From NCBI RefSeq assembly GCF_023952475.1, contig NZ_JALHRX010000003.1:124001-188000 (forward strand): a stretch of DNA of 64,000 bases. The letters run 5' to 3'. The stretch comes from Cupriavidus sp. WGlv3 (GTDB taxonomy: Bacteria; Pseudomonadota; Gammaproteobacteria; Burkholderiales; Burkholderiaceae). A program made the position numbers and the translations under genes. Shown here in pieces: positions 19,676-28,689 of this stretch (position 1 is the stretch's first letter; each line of letters begins with the position of its first letter). The notes under the pieces were generated by a model, which worked only from the letters and a program-made list of their open reading frames with translations, had not been told where the DNA came from and ran no database searches.

Positions 19676-20854
19676 TCAGTGCCGGTCGACCCAACGCAGC
19701 GCCAGCAGCGCCACCATCAGGTAGAGCGTGCCCGGCACCAGCGCCGAGATGATCGGCGGCCAGGTATGCAGCAGGCCGACGTGCGAGAACAGCGTGTTCG
19801 ACAGGTGGAACGACAGCCCCAGCATGATGCCGCCGAACACCTTGACCCCGACCGCGCCGGCACGCGCGTGCAGGTAGGCGAACGGCAGCGCCAGCGCCAC
19901 CATCACGAACAGCGTCAGCGGGTAGATCACCTTCTTCCAGAACGCGATCTCGTAGCGCTGGGTGTCCTGCTTGTTGTCGCGCAGGTGGCGGATATAGCGG
20001 AACAGGTCCAGCGTCGACATCCGCTCCGGCGTGACCAGCAGCACCGACAGGATCTGCGGGGTCAGCTCGGAATGCATGGCCACGCGCGGGAACTTGACCT
20101 GCTCCGCGCGAAAGTCCGGCGCCAGCGCGTCGCGCGCCGGCGCTGCGGCGGCCGGTTGCGCGGGCGGGGCCGGCGGTGCCAGCTCGACGAAGCGGGTCTC
20201 GCTGACGTTCTGCAGCTCCCACGACTGGCCGCCCTGGTAGCGCCCCTCCTGCGCCACGCGGATCACACGCAGCCGGTACTGGGGATCGAACTCGTACATG
20301 GTGATGCCGGTGATGGTCTGGTCCGGCCGCAGCCCCGCCACGTTGACGAAGCGGGTGATCTCGCCCTCGCCGGCGGCATCCTTGTCGCGGTCCTTGACCC
20401 AGACCCCGGAGCGGAAGCCCGACGACACCGTGGCGCCGATCGCCTCCAGCTTGACCTTCTGCGCATATTGCTCGGCGCGCGGACCGATGAACTCGCCGAA
20501 CAGGAAGGTCACCAGCGCCAGCGGCACCGCCAGCTTGAACAGCGAGAACAGCGCCTGGCGCGTGTTCAGGCCGGCCACGCGGAAGATGGTGTACTCGGAC
20601 TGGCTGGCCAGCTGCGAGAACACATAGATCGCGCTGATCAGCACCGCGATCGGCAGCACCTCGTACACCCGCGTGGGTGCCTGCAGCAGGACGTGGAACA
20701 GTGCCACCAGCGAGGTGTACTGGGCGTTGACGTTCTCCAGCTCGTTGAGCATGTCGAAGAACACGAACAGCGACAGCACCGCGAACAGGATGAAGGCGAA
20801 CACGCTATAGACCAGCCGGCCGAAATAGCGTTCGTAGACGCGCAGGATCCTCAT
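19676..20854 (-). CDS. lptG: LPS export ABC transporter permease LptG
   Basis: This 392-residue inner-membrane permease, with LptF and LptB, extracts lipopolysaccharide for transport across the periplasm. It starts MRILRVYERYFGRLVYSVFAFILF, has three N-terminal helices, a periplasmic beta-jellyroll (about residues 125-285) and three C-terminal helices, the YjgP/YjgQ layout. The jellyroll contains an alanine/proline-rich insert (APPAPPAQPAAAAPARDA). The ATG at 20854 overlaps the lptF stop by 4 bp; a longer frame to 20989 is not used. Essential gene in most Gram-negatives. Confidence 0.94.
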   Translation of the reverse strand: MRILRVYERYFGRLVYSVFAFILFAVLSLFVFFDMLNELENVNAQYTSLVALFHVLLQAPTRVYEVLPIAVLISAIYVFSQLASQSEYTIFRVAGLNTRQALFSLFKLAVPLALVTFLFGEFIGPRAEQYAQKVKLEAIGATVSSGFRSGVWVKDRDKDAAGEGEITRFVNVAGLRPDQTITGITMYEFDPQYRLRVIRVAQEGRYQGGQSWELQNVSETRFVELAPPAPPAQPAAAAPARDALAPDFRAEQVKFPRVAMHSELTPQILSVLLVTPERMSTLDLFRYIRHLRDNKQDTQRYEIAFWKKVIYPLTLFVMVALALPFAYLHARAGAVGVKVFGGIMLGLSFHLSNTLFSHVGLLHTWPPIISALVPGTLYLMVALLALRWVDRH

Positions 20855-21981
20855 GCCCGGCCTCCGGCGGCGGCCGCGGCATCGCGCTTGCGCAGCCCGA
20901 ACACGGCGCGCCAGCCACCCAGGCTGCGGTTCTGGCGATAGCGGAACAGCAGCAGCGCGCCCAGGAACACGGCCAGGTGGATCGGCCACCAGGCCAGCCA
21001 GAACGGCACCGAGCCGTTGCGCACCCAGGATTGCGTCAGGTTGACCAGGTTGCTGTAGGTCAGGTAGATCAGCACCGCGAACACCAGCGGGGTATAGCGA
21101 CCCAGGCGCGGGTTCACGTAGGCCAGAGGGATCGCGATCATGACGAAGTTGAAGGCCAGGATCGGCAGCGAGATGCGCCAGATCAGCTCGCCCAGGTTCT
21201 CGCGCGTGGGGTTGCGGATCAGCTCGATGGTGTCGCGGCTCTTGGGCGGCAGCTTGGCCTCGGACTCGGGCGGCTTGTTGTCCACCTTGACCGCATAGCG
21301 CTCGAACTCGACGATGCGGTAGTCGATCTGCCCGGGCGTGCCGGAATAGCGCCGACCGTTCTCCATCACCACCAGGCGGTCGCCATTGGGCATGGTCTCG
21401 AACTTGCCCTGGTGCGCCAGTGCCACGCCGATCTTGTCGGCCTCGGCATTGGCCACGAAGACATTGCGCGCGTACTTCATGTCAGCGTCCATGCCCTCGA
21501 TGAACAGCACGTAGTTGGCCTTGGCCGGCTCGATGAAACGCCCGGCGGCGATCATCGACATCACCCCGCGCTGCTCGAAGCGGTCGCGGAACAGCGCGCT
21601 TTGCTGGTTGGCCCAGGGCCAGGCGAACATGCCGAGCAACAGCGCCAGCACGATGAAGGGCGCGGCAAACTGCAGCACCGGCTTGACCAGGTCGCGCAGC
21701 GAGATGCCGGCCGAGAACCACACCACCATTTCCGAATCCTTGTACCAGCGCGTCAGCACGATCAGGGTGGAAATGAACAGCGTCGCCGACAGCAGGATCG
21801 ACAGGTAGCCGATGGTGGCCAGGCCGATCAGCATCAGCACGTCGTTGGGGCTGGCCTTGCCGTTGGCGGCCATCCCCAGGATGCGGATCACGAGCGAGGT
21901 GAGCATGAAGGTCAGCATCACCAGGAACACCGCCCCGGCGGTGTAGGCAAGCTCGCGTCGCAGGGCTTGTTGAAGGATCAT
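20851..21981 (-). CDS. lptF: LPS export ABC transporter permease LptF
   Basis: This 376-residue inner-membrane partner of LptG begins MILQQALRRELAYTAGAVFLVMLTF. It has the family's six helices around a periplasmic jellyroll domain; SEMVVWFSAGISLRDLVKPVLQF is the conserved loop that contacts the LptB ATPase. A frame extension to 22074 exists, but 21981 gives the usual N-terminus. Divergent from pepA across 187 bp, as in many beta- and gammaproteobacteria. Confidence 0.94.
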   Translation of the reverse strand: MILQQALRRELAYTAGAVFLVMLTFMLTSLVIRILGMAANGKASPNDVLMLIGLATIGYLSILLSATLFISTLIVLTRWYKDSEMVVWFSAGISLRDLVKPVLQFAAPFIVLALLLGMFAWPWANQQSALFRDRFEQRGVMSMIAAGRFIEPAKANYVLFIEGMDADMKYARNVFVANAEADKIGVALAHQGKFETMPNGDRLVVMENGRRYSGTPGQIDYRIVEFERYAVKVDNKPPESEAKLPPKSRDTIELIRNPTRENLGELIWRISLPILAFNFVMIAIPLAYVNPRLGRYTPLVFAVLIYLTYSNLVNLTQSWVRNGSVPFWLAWWPIHLAVFLGALLLFRYRQNRSLGGWRAVFGLRKRDAAAAAGGRA

Positions 21982-22168
21982 GCGGGTTCGGTTCCGGGCT
22001 GCCGGCCGGAGCGGGCGATGTGCCGTGCGAGGTGCCTGGCAGAACAGCTGGCTGACGGCACGGCGTGCTGTCAACGTGACCGGGGCGTATCAGCGGCGGC
22101 AGGTCGCGGGGTAAAAATCGCGGATAATGGAGGCTTTCGTGTCTAACGAGCCCCTGGAAGGAAGCGCG

Positions 22169-23719
22169 ATGGAATTTAGCACAAAAGCCCTGGATTGGAG
22201 CAAAGCCGGCCAAAATGGTTTCCTGGCGACCAAGACCGACTGCCTGGTGGTCGGCCTGTTCGAAGGCCAGAACCTCGGCGGCGTAGCCAAGGCCCTCGAT
22301 GTGGCCACCAAGGGCTTGGTGGGACGGCTGGTCAAGCAGGGCGACTTCGAAGGCAAGCGCGGCACCCAGCTGATGCTGCACGAAGTGGCCGGCGTGGGCG
22401 CCGCGCGCGTGCTGCTGGTGGGCCTGGGCAAGGAAGCCGATTTCACCGACAAGGCCTTTGCCGATGCGGTGCGCACCGCGGTGCGTGCCTTGTCGTCCAC
22501 GCGTACGGCTTCGGCGCTGTGGTGCCTGGCGCAACAGGCGCCGCAGCAGCGCGACGTGTCGTGGGCCGTGATCACCACTATCACGCTGGTGCGCGAGGCC
22601 GGCTACCGCCTGCTCGAGCGCCATCCCGGACTGAAGCGCGTCAACGCCCAGAATGCCGCCAGCGGCAAGCCCAACGGCAATGACAAGTCCTCGCTGCGCA
22701 AGGTCGTGATCGCAGTCGACAGTGGGGATGCCCGCGCCGCGACCCAGGCCGCGGTGCGCGGCACCGCCATCGCCAACGGCATGGAACTGACGCGCGACCT
22801 CGGCAACCTCCCCTCCAATATCTGCACCCCGACCTACCTCGCCAATACCGCGCGCAATATCGCCAAGCGCCACAAGCTCAAGGCCGAGATCCTCGGGCGC
22901 AAGCAGATCGAGGCGCTCAACATGGGCGCGTTCCTGGCAGTGACCAAGGGCAGCGAGGAGCCGCCCCAGTTCATCGTGCTGCGCTACGACGGCGCCGGCG
23001 CCAAGCAGGCGCCGGTGGTGCTGGTGGGCAAGGGCATCACCTTCGATACCGGCGGCATCTCGCTCAAGCCGGGCGAGGGCATGGACGAGATGAAGTACGA
23101 CATGTGCGGCGCCGCCTCGGTGCTGGGCACGATCCAGGCCGTGGCCGAGATGGGCCTGAAGCTCAACGTGGTCGCGGTGGTGCCCACCTGCGAGAACATG
23201 CCCAGCGGCATCGCCACCAAGCCGGGCGACGTGGTCACCAGCATGTCGGGCCAGACCATCGAGATCCTCAACACCGATGCCGAGGGCCGGCTGATCCTGT
23301 GCGATGCGCTGACCTATGTCGAGCGCTTCAAGCCGGCCGCGGTAGTCGACGTGGCCACGCTGACCGGCGCCTGCATCATCGCGCTCGGCCATGTCAACAG
23401 CGGCCTGTACGCGCGCTCCGACGCGCTTGCCGACGCGCTGCTGCAGGCTGGCCGCCGCGCCATGGACAGCGCCTGGCGCATGCCGCTGGACGACGAATAC
23501 CAGGACCAGCTCAAGTCCAACTTTGCCGACATGGGCAATATCGGCGGCCGCCCGGCCGGCAGCGTTACCGCGGCCTGCTTCCTGGCGCGCTTTACGGAGA
23601 AGTACGACTGGGCCCACCTGGACATCGCCGGCACCGCATGGAAGAGCGGCGCGGCCAAGGGTGCCACCGGCCGTCCGGTGCCGCTGCTGACGCAGTTCCT
23701 GATGGACCGCGCGGCCTGA
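22169..23719 (+). CDS. pepA: Leucyl aminopeptidase (M17)
   Basis: This 516-residue cytosolic metallo-aminopeptidase is active as a hexamer with two metal ions per subunit. The C-terminal catalytic domain shows [16 protein letters not shown], the metal ligands in [12 protein letters not shown], and the signature NTDAEGRL at 368-375. The ATG at 22169 follows a GGAAGGAA ribosome site; an upstream in-frame ATG at 22127 overlaps a GATAAT hexamer at 22123-22128 that may be the -10. PepA homologues also bind DNA, but nothing here tests that. holC follows 34 bp later, a very common pairing. Confidence 0.96.
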   Translation: MEFSTKALDWSKAGQNGFLATKTDCLVVGLFEGQNLGGVAKALDVATKGLVGRLVKQGDFEGKRGTQLMLHEVAGVGAARVLLVGLGKEADFTDKAFADAVRTAVRALSSTRTASALWCLAQQAPQQRDVSWAVITTITLVREAGYRLLERHPGLKRVNAQNAASGKPNGNDKSSLRKVVIAVDSGDARAATQAAVRGTAIANGMELTRDLGNLPSNICTPTYLANTARNIAKRHKLKAEILGRKQIEALNMGAFLAVTKGSEEPPQFIVLRYDGAGAKQAPVVLVGKGITFDTGGISLKPGEGMDEMKYDMCGAASVLGTIQAVAEMGLKLNVVAVVPTCENMPSGIATKPGDVVTSMSGQTIEILNTDAEGRLILCDALTYVERFKPAAVVDVATLTGACIIALGHVNSGLYARSDALADALLQAGRRAMDSAWRMPLDDEYQDQLKSNFADMGNIGGRPAGSVTAACFLARFTEKYDWAHLDIAGTAWKSGAAKGATGRPVPLLTQFLMDRAA

Positions 23720-23753
23720 GCGCGGCGCAACGGAGCAGGAGCAACAACCGTCC

Positions 23754-24188
23754 ATGACGCGCATCGACTTCCACAGCAACGTGCCGGACGTACTCGGCTA
23801 TGTCTGCCGGCTGGTCCGCAAGGCCTATGGCGCCGGGCAGAAGGTGGTGATCCACGGCGCGCCGTCACAGCTGGCGGACCTCGACGCGCGCCTGTGGACC
23901 TTCTCCGCGCTGGACTTCCTGCCGCACTGCGGGCTGGATAGCCCGAACGCGGCGGTGACCCCGATCCTGCTGGCCGCCACCATCGAGGGCGTGCCACACC
24001 ACCAGCTGCTGATCAACCTGGCTGAGCAGGCGCCGGCGCAGTTTGCCAGCTTCGAGCGGCTGATCGAGGTGGTCGGCGCCGGCGACGCCGCGCGCGAGGC
24101 TGGCCGCCAGCGCTACCGCTTCTACCGCGAACGCGGCTATCCGCTGACGCACCATGACATCGGCCAGCCCAAGGGAGACGCCGCATGA
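23754..24188 (+). CDS. holC: DNA polymerase III subunit chi
   Basis: This 144-residue clamp-loader accessory links the replicase to SSB. It begins MTRIDFHSNVPDVLGYVCRLVRKAY, with the conserved LDARLWTFSALDFLPH and TPILLA blocks and the C-terminal GRQRYRFYRERGYPLTHHDI. Length is normal (140-150). Operon with pepA; its stop overlaps the start of the next gene by 4 bp. Confidence 0.93.
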   Translation: MTRIDFHSNVPDVLGYVCRLVRKAYGAGQKVVIHGAPSQLADLDARLWTFSALDFLPHCGLDSPNAAVTPILLAATIEGVPHHQLLINLAEQAPAQFASFERLIEVVGAGDAAREAGRQRYRFYRERGYPLTHHDIGQPKGDAA

Positions 24189-24697
24189 GCGAACGCACCA
24201 CCTCGCGGGTGATCCCGCGGCCGGAACCGCACGACAGCATCCCGCTGCTGACCGAGGTCGTCGACCTGCCTGATGCCGACACTGAAGCCGACACCGAAGC
24301 GCCGGCCCAGGCGGGCGCGGCGGCGGACGACGGGGTGATCGACACCTTTGGCATGGACGAGGCCGGCATGGTGATGCAGGTCGGCGACACCGGCGACGCC
24401 GCGCTGGACGACGCGATCGTGCCGGCCCAGCCCGCAGCGCAGACGGACACCGCCACCGACACCGGCGACGATGACCTGCGCGCGGTGCGCACCGAGCTGC
24501 TGAGCCGCGTGATGATGCGCTTTCGCACCGAATGGCCCCAGGTGGTCGCGGCCCACACCGAAGCCACGCTGCAGTCGCGGCTCGCGCCGCTGACGGCGCA
24601 GCTGGCCAGCGAACTGACCCAGTCGCTGGAAGCGCGGCTGGTGGAGTGGCTGGACGCGACGCTGGAGGAGATGGAGAAGGCGCCGGGGGAGGATTGA
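24185..24697 (+). CDS. DUF2486-like acidic protein of unknown function
   Basis: This 170-residue protein is translationally coupled to holC (ATGA overlap). The N-terminal RPEPHDSIPLLTEVVDLPD is the recognisable conserved start. Residues 30-100 are rich in Asp, Ala and Thr and probably disordered. The C-terminal 65 residues form an amphipathic helix-rich region (VRTELLSRVMMRFRTEWPQVV and LTQSLEARLVEWLDATLEEME). This layout occurs beside holC in Burkholderiales under DUF2486. Function unknown; placement suggests a role with the replisome, which is inference. A REPIN-like repeat follows the stop codon directly. Confidence 0.75.
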   Translation: MSERTTSRVIPRPEPHDSIPLLTEVVDLPDADTEADTEAPAQAGAAADDGVIDTFGMDEAGMVMQVGDTGDAALDDAIVPAQPAAQTDTATDTGDDDLRAVRTELLSRVMMRFRTEWPQVVAAHTEATLQSRLAPLTAQLASELTQSLEARLVEWLDATLEEMEKAPGED

Positions 24698-24698
24698 T

Positions 24699-24826
24699 GG
24701 TTTTCTCCCCTCTCCCTCTGGGAGAGGGGCGGGGGAGAGGGCAGGAGCTTCCACGAAGTGAATGCCGTCGTTCTTGCGTGCGCCGGCCCTCTCCCCCGGC
24801 CCCTCTCCCGCAAGCGGGAGAGGGGA
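24699..24826. repeat. REPIN-like GC-rich intergenic repeat, copy 2
   Basis: This 128-bp copy is almost identical to the element at 19050-19181. It has the same GGTTTTCTCCCC entry right after a stop codon, the same core with GAGCTTCCACGAAGTGAATG, and ends in a CCTCTCCCG/CGGGAGAGG hairpin. Substitutions are few, mainly in hairpin loops. Confidence 0.85.
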
Positions 24827-24851
24827 GCAGACCGCCGGCATGCAAGACGCC

Positions 24852-26525
24852 TCAGTCCGTCACCGCCCCCTTGCTCGCCGTCGATGCGAGCCGCGCAAAC
24901 TTCGCCAGCACCCCGCGTGTATAGCGCGGCGCCGGTGCCTTCCAGCTGGCGCGGCGCCGGGCCAGTTCTTCGTCCGATACGTTCAGTTGCAGCAGCAACT
25001 GGTGCGCGTCGATGGTGATCGAGTCGCCCTCATGCACCAGCGCGATGATGCCGCCGACGTACGCCTCCGGCGCGACGTGGCCGACCACCATGCCCCAGGT
25101 GCCGCCCGAGAAGCGGCCATCGGTGATAAAGCCAACCGACTCGCCCAGGCCCTTGCCGATGATGGCCGAGGTCGGCGCCAGCATCTCCGGCATGCCGGGG
25201 CCGCCCTTGGGGCCCAGGTAGCGCAGCACCAGGATGTCGCCGGCGTGGATGCGGTCGGCCAGGATCGCGTCCATCGCGCTCTGCTCGTCCTCGAACACGC
25301 GCGCCGGGCCGGTGATGACCGGGTTCTTCAGTCCCGTGATCTTGGCGACCGCGCCTTCCTCGGCGAGGTTGCCCTTGAGGATGGCCAGGTGGCCCTCGGC
25401 GTAGAGCGCGCGCTCGATCGGCAGGATCACGTCCTGGTCGGCGCGCGGGGCGTCGGGCACGTGCTCGAGCTCCTCGGCCAGGGTGCGGCCGGTGATGGTG
25501 ATGCAGTCGCCGTGCAGCAGGCCGGCCTTGAGCAGAATCTTCATCACCTGCGGGATGCCGCCGGCGCGGTGCAGGTCGGTCGCCACGTACTGGCCCGAAG
25601 GCTTGAGGTTGCAGAGTACCGGCACCTTGCGGCGGATGCGCTCGAAGTCGTCGATGGTCCATTCCACCTCGGCGGCATGCGCGATCGCCAGGTAGTGCAG
25701 CACCGCGTTGGTGGAGCCGCCGGTGGCCATGATCAGCGCCACCGCGTTCTCGATCGACTCGCGCGTGATGATGTCGCGCGGCTTGAGGTCGCGCTTGACG
25801 GCCTCGACCAGCACGCGCGCCGATGCGGCGGCGCTGTCGACCTTTTCCTGGTCCGGGTTGGCCATGGTCGACGAATACAGCAGCGACATGCCCAGCGCCT
25901 CGAACGACGAGCTCATGGTGTTGGCGGTGTACATGCCGCCGCACGAGCCGGTGGACGGGCACGCGTTCCGTTCCACCCCTTCGAAGTCTTCCTCGCTCAT
26001 GCGCCCCGCGGTGAACTCGCCCACGGCCTCGAACGACGACACGATGGTCAGGTCCTTGCCCTTCCAGTGTCCCGGCTTGATGGTGCCGCCGTAGACGTAG
26101 ATACCCGGCACGTTGGTGCGTGCCAGCGCGATCATGCCGCCCGGCATGTTCTTGTCGCAGCCGCCGATCACCACCACGCCGTCCATCCACTGGCCCTGCG
26201 CCGCGGTCTCGATGCAGTCGGCGATGACCTCGCGCGAGATCAGCGAGTACTTCATGCCCTCGGTGCCCATCGACATGCCGTCGGAGATGGTGGGCGTGCC
26301 GAACACCTGCGGGTTGGCACCGGCGGCCCGGATCGCGTCGATGGCCGCGTCGGCCAGGCGCTGCAGGCCGGCATTGCACGGCGTGATGGTCGAATGGCCA
26401 TTGGCGATGCCCACCATCGGCTTGTCGAAGTCCTCCTTCTGATAGCCGAGCGCGTAGTACATCGAGCGATTGGGGGAACGCGCCACGCCTTGCGTGATGT
26501 GCCGGGAGCGCTTGTTGAATGCCAT
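24852..26525 (-). CDS. ilvD: Dihydroxy-acid dehydratase
   Basis: This 557-residue Fe-S enzyme of valine, isoleucine and pantothenate synthesis dehydrates 2,3-dihydroxy-3-methylbutanoate and its homologue. Cluster cysteines are Cys50 (TITPCNAG), Cys123 ([10 protein letters not shown]) and Cys195 ([16 protein letters not shown]), with Lys125 beside them. The three-cysteine set suggests a [2Fe-2S]-type enzyme. The ATG at 26525 gives the standard [13 protein letters not shown] start. Monocistronic and divergent from lgt; a good promoter lies 67 bp upstream. panC, another pantothenate gene, is at 54 kb. Confidence 0.96.
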   Translation of the reverse strand: MAFNKRSRHITQGVARSPNRSMYYALGYQKEDFDKPMVGIANGHSTITPCNAGLQRLADAAIDAIRAAGANPQVFGTPTISDGMSMGTEGMKYSLISREVIADCIETAAQGQWMDGVVVIGGCDKNMPGGMIALARTNVPGIYVYGGTIKPGHWKGKDLTIVSSFEAVGEFTAGRMSEEDFEGVERNACPSTGSCGGMYTANTMSSSFEALGMSLLYSSTMANPDQEKVDSAAASARVLVEAVKRDLKPRDIITRESIENAVALIMATGGSTNAVLHYLAIAHAAEVEWTIDDFERIRRKVPVLCNLKPSGQYVATDLHRAGGIPQVMKILLKAGLLHGDCITITGRTLAEELEHVPDAPRADQDVILPIERALYAEGHLAILKGNLAEEGAVAKITGLKNPVITGPARVFEDEQSAMDAILADRIHAGDILVLRYLGPKGGPGMPEMLAPTSAIIGKGLGESVGFITDGRFSGGTWGMVVGHVAPEAYVGGIIALVHEGDSITIDAHQLLLQLNVSDEELARRRASWKAPAPRYTRGVLAKFARLASTASKGAVTD

Positions 26526-26591
26526 GGTGGGGGTCTCCGGAATCCTTGTTCTATGCCGCCGCGGGCACGCGGCGGGCGCTGTGATGGGGCA

Positions 26592-26620
26592 AGAATGACG
26601 CGTGCGTTTTGGCGTGTCAA
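26592..26620 (-). promoter_or_regulatory. Candidate ilvD promoter
   Basis: On the minus strand a perfect -35 TTGACA (26620-26615) is separated by 17 bp from CATTCT (26597-26592). The predicted start near 26585 leaves a 60-nt leader before ilvD. Confidence 0.55.
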
Positions 26621-26823
26621 ATGGATTGTTCGGGCTCTGGCGGGCGCTGGCCCCGGGGTCCGTCTCGCGGGGCGCCACGGGGATTTGTGACATCATTACG
26701 GGCTACGATGCGTGCGCGGACCAGGCGTTGGCATTGCCGTGCAACCTTCGCCGCACCTGGGCGTCTTACCTGGCGCCGCACGGCTGGCGCCGCCGCTGCC
26801 CCACAACCACCATTCACGCCAAC

Positions 26824-27642
26824 ATGCTGATTCATCCCCAGTTCGACCCGGTTGCCATTCACCTGGGCCCGCTTGCGATCCGCTGGTACGGGCTGATGTA
26901 CCTGGCCGGGTTCGTCATGTTCCTGTGGTTCGGGCGCCTGCGCATCCGCCAGCCGCATATCGCCGCCAAGGGCTGGACCACGCGCGACCTCGACGACATG
27001 CTGTTCTTCGGCGTGCTGGGCGTGATCCTGGGCGGGCGTCTCGGCTACGTGCTGTTCTACAAGCCGTCGTACTACCTGTCGCATCCGATGGAGGTCTTCA
27101 AGGTATGGGAGGGCGGCATGGCCTTCCATGGCGGCTTCCTCGGCGTGGTGGTGGCGATGTGGCTGTTCGGCCGGCTGCGCCGGCGCCACTGGATGGAAGT
27201 GACCGACTTCATCGCGCCGATGATCCCCTGCGGGCTGGCCGCCGGGCGCATCGGCAACTTCATCAACGGCGAGCTGTGGGGCCGCGCCACCGATTTGCCG
27301 TGGGGCATGATCTTTCCGCAGGCCGGCGACAATATCCCGCGCCATCCGTCGCAGCTCTACCAGTTTGCCGGCGAGGGCGTGGCGCTGTTCATCATCCTGT
27401 GGCTGTTCGCGCGCAAGCCGCGGCCAATGGGCGCGGTGTCGGGCGTGTTTCTGATCGGCTACGGCGCGTTCCGCTTCGCCGCGGAATTCGCGCGCGAGCC
27501 CGACAACTTCCTGGGCCTGCTGGCGCTGAAGCTGTCGATGGGCCAGTGGCTGAGCCTGCCGATGATCCTGGCGGGCATCGCCATGGTGATCTGGGCCTAC
27601 CGCCGCCAGCCCGGCGCCGGCGCGCCGCAGCCGGCGGCCTGA
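26824..27642 (+). CDS. lgt: Prolipoprotein diacylglyceryl transferase
   Basis: This 272-residue inner-membrane enzyme transfers diacylglycerol to the lipobox cysteine of prolipoproteins, including those in this window. It starts [27 protein letters not shown]. The conserved [11 protein letters not shown] (catalytic His region, about residues 97-107) and the Lgt signature [14 protein letters not shown] near 142-155 are present, with RHPSQLYQ following. About seven transmembrane helices. A long in-frame extension to 26602 is not membrane-like and is rejected. Confidence 0.95.
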   Translation: MLIHPQFDPVAIHLGPLAIRWYGLMYLAGFVMFLWFGRLRIRQPHIAAKGWTTRDLDDMLFFGVLGVILGGRLGYVLFYKPSYYLSHPMEVFKVWEGGMAFHGGFLGVVVAMWLFGRLRRRHWMEVTDFIAPMIPCGLAAGRIGNFINGELWGRATDLPWGMIFPQAGDNIPRHPSQLYQFAGEGVALFIILWLFARKPRPMGAVSGVFLIGYGAFRFAAEFAREPDNFLGLLALKLSMGQWLSLPMILAGIAMVIWAYRRQPGAGAPQPAA

Positions 27643-27663
27643 GCCCCGCCTGCCCAGCGCGCG

Positions 27664-28683
27664 CTAGCGGCCGGCACGGCGCAGCGCGTCGATGCGCGCC
27701 TGCGTGTGCGGGTGCGTCGACAGGAAGTCTTCGCCACGCCCGGCCTGCGTTTCGTCGGGCTTGCCCTCGCGCTGCTCCAGCGCCACCAGCACGTCGGCCA
27801 GTGCCGCCGGTGGCAGCCCGTTGCGCTGCATGACGTCGATGGCATAGGCATCGGCCTCGCGCTCGTGGTCGCGCGAATAGCGCAAGGTCAGCATGGCGGC
27901 CGGCACGCCCGCCAGCACCGACGAGATATCGCCGAACAGGTAGGCCGACAGCGCCGCCAGGGCCGAGCCCTGGATCACGTGCTGCAGCCCGTGGCGGCGT
28001 GCCACGTGGCCGGCTTCGTGGGCCAGCACCCCCATCAAGCCGGCGCCGGTGCCCGTCAGGCCGACCAGCTCGTCGGTGACGATGATGGTGCCGCCCGGCA
28101 AGGCCAGCGCATTGGCGCCGATTTCGCCGCCCTGGCGGAACACGACCTGGTAGTCGTGCGCGGCGTCGCGCGGGCGCCGCAGCGCCGCGAAGCCGGCGCG
28201 GATCTTCGCCTGCTCGGCCGCCGGCAGCTGCGTCGGCGCGAGCATGCCATGGTCAAGGCTCTCCAGCGTCAGCTGGCCGAGCCGGGCCTCCAGTTCGGCC
28301 GGCACCGCGCGTGCCATCATGCCCGCGCCCCACGGCAGCAAGACGTAGTAGCCCAGCACCAGCACCGCCGCCAGCGCTGCCACGGCCACGCCGGCCAGAC
28401 GCCAGCTGTTCTGCGCGCGCGCCACCAGGCCGTCGCGGTGGCCGGTGACGGACAGCAACTGGTCGAAGGCGGCATGGTCGGTGACCTCGCAGAAGGCGCC
28501 GTCGGCGAAGGTGACCAGCCGCGGCGCGCGGCGCACGCGTTCCGACACGCGCAGCTGCGACAGCGGCGCGCGCCGCAATTCGGCGCCGTCGGCGTCGCGC
28601 AGCACGGCCTGCTGCGCCTCCACGGCCAGCGTGGCCGGATGCGCGCGCGACGAGCGGCCGTCGAAGAAGGTGACCGGGATCAT
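27664..28683 (-). CDS. M48-family metallopeptidase, membrane-anchored
   Basis: This 339-residue protease has an N-terminal soluble region of about 90 residues (VTFFDGRSSRAHPATLAVEAQ..., beta-rich), one transmembrane segment at about 97-118, and then the M48 domain. HEAGH at 222-226 and RDHEREADAYAIDVM near 270 give the zinc site. The STHPHTQARIDALR end is typical of M48C. It follows the DUF898 gene by only 6 bp on the same strand, so the two form an operon. Unlike the M48 protein at 3.8 kb there is no lipobox. Substrate unknown. Confidence 0.9.
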   Translation of the reverse strand: MIPVTFFDGRSSRAHPATLAVEAQQAVLRDADGAELRRAPLSQLRVSERVRRAPRLVTFADGAFCEVTDHAAFDQLLSVTGHRDGLVARAQNSWRLAGVAVAALAAVLVLGYYVLLPWGAGMMARAVPAELEARLGQLTLESLDHGMLAPTQLPAAEQAKIRAGFAALRRPRDAAHDYQVVFRQGGEIGANALALPGGTIIVTDELVGLTGTGAGLMGVLAHEAGHVARRHGLQHVIQGSALAALSAYLFGDISSVLAGVPAAMLTLRYSRDHEREADAYAIDVMQRNGLPPAALADVLVALEQREGKPDETQAGRGEDFLSTHPHTQARIDALRRAGR

Positions 28684-28689
28684 GGCGCG

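Noticed and set aside
21482-23779. 765-codon minus-strand frame spanning pepA and lptF
   Set aside because: It crosses the pepA/lptF divergent promoter region and both genes; its product is unlike any family.
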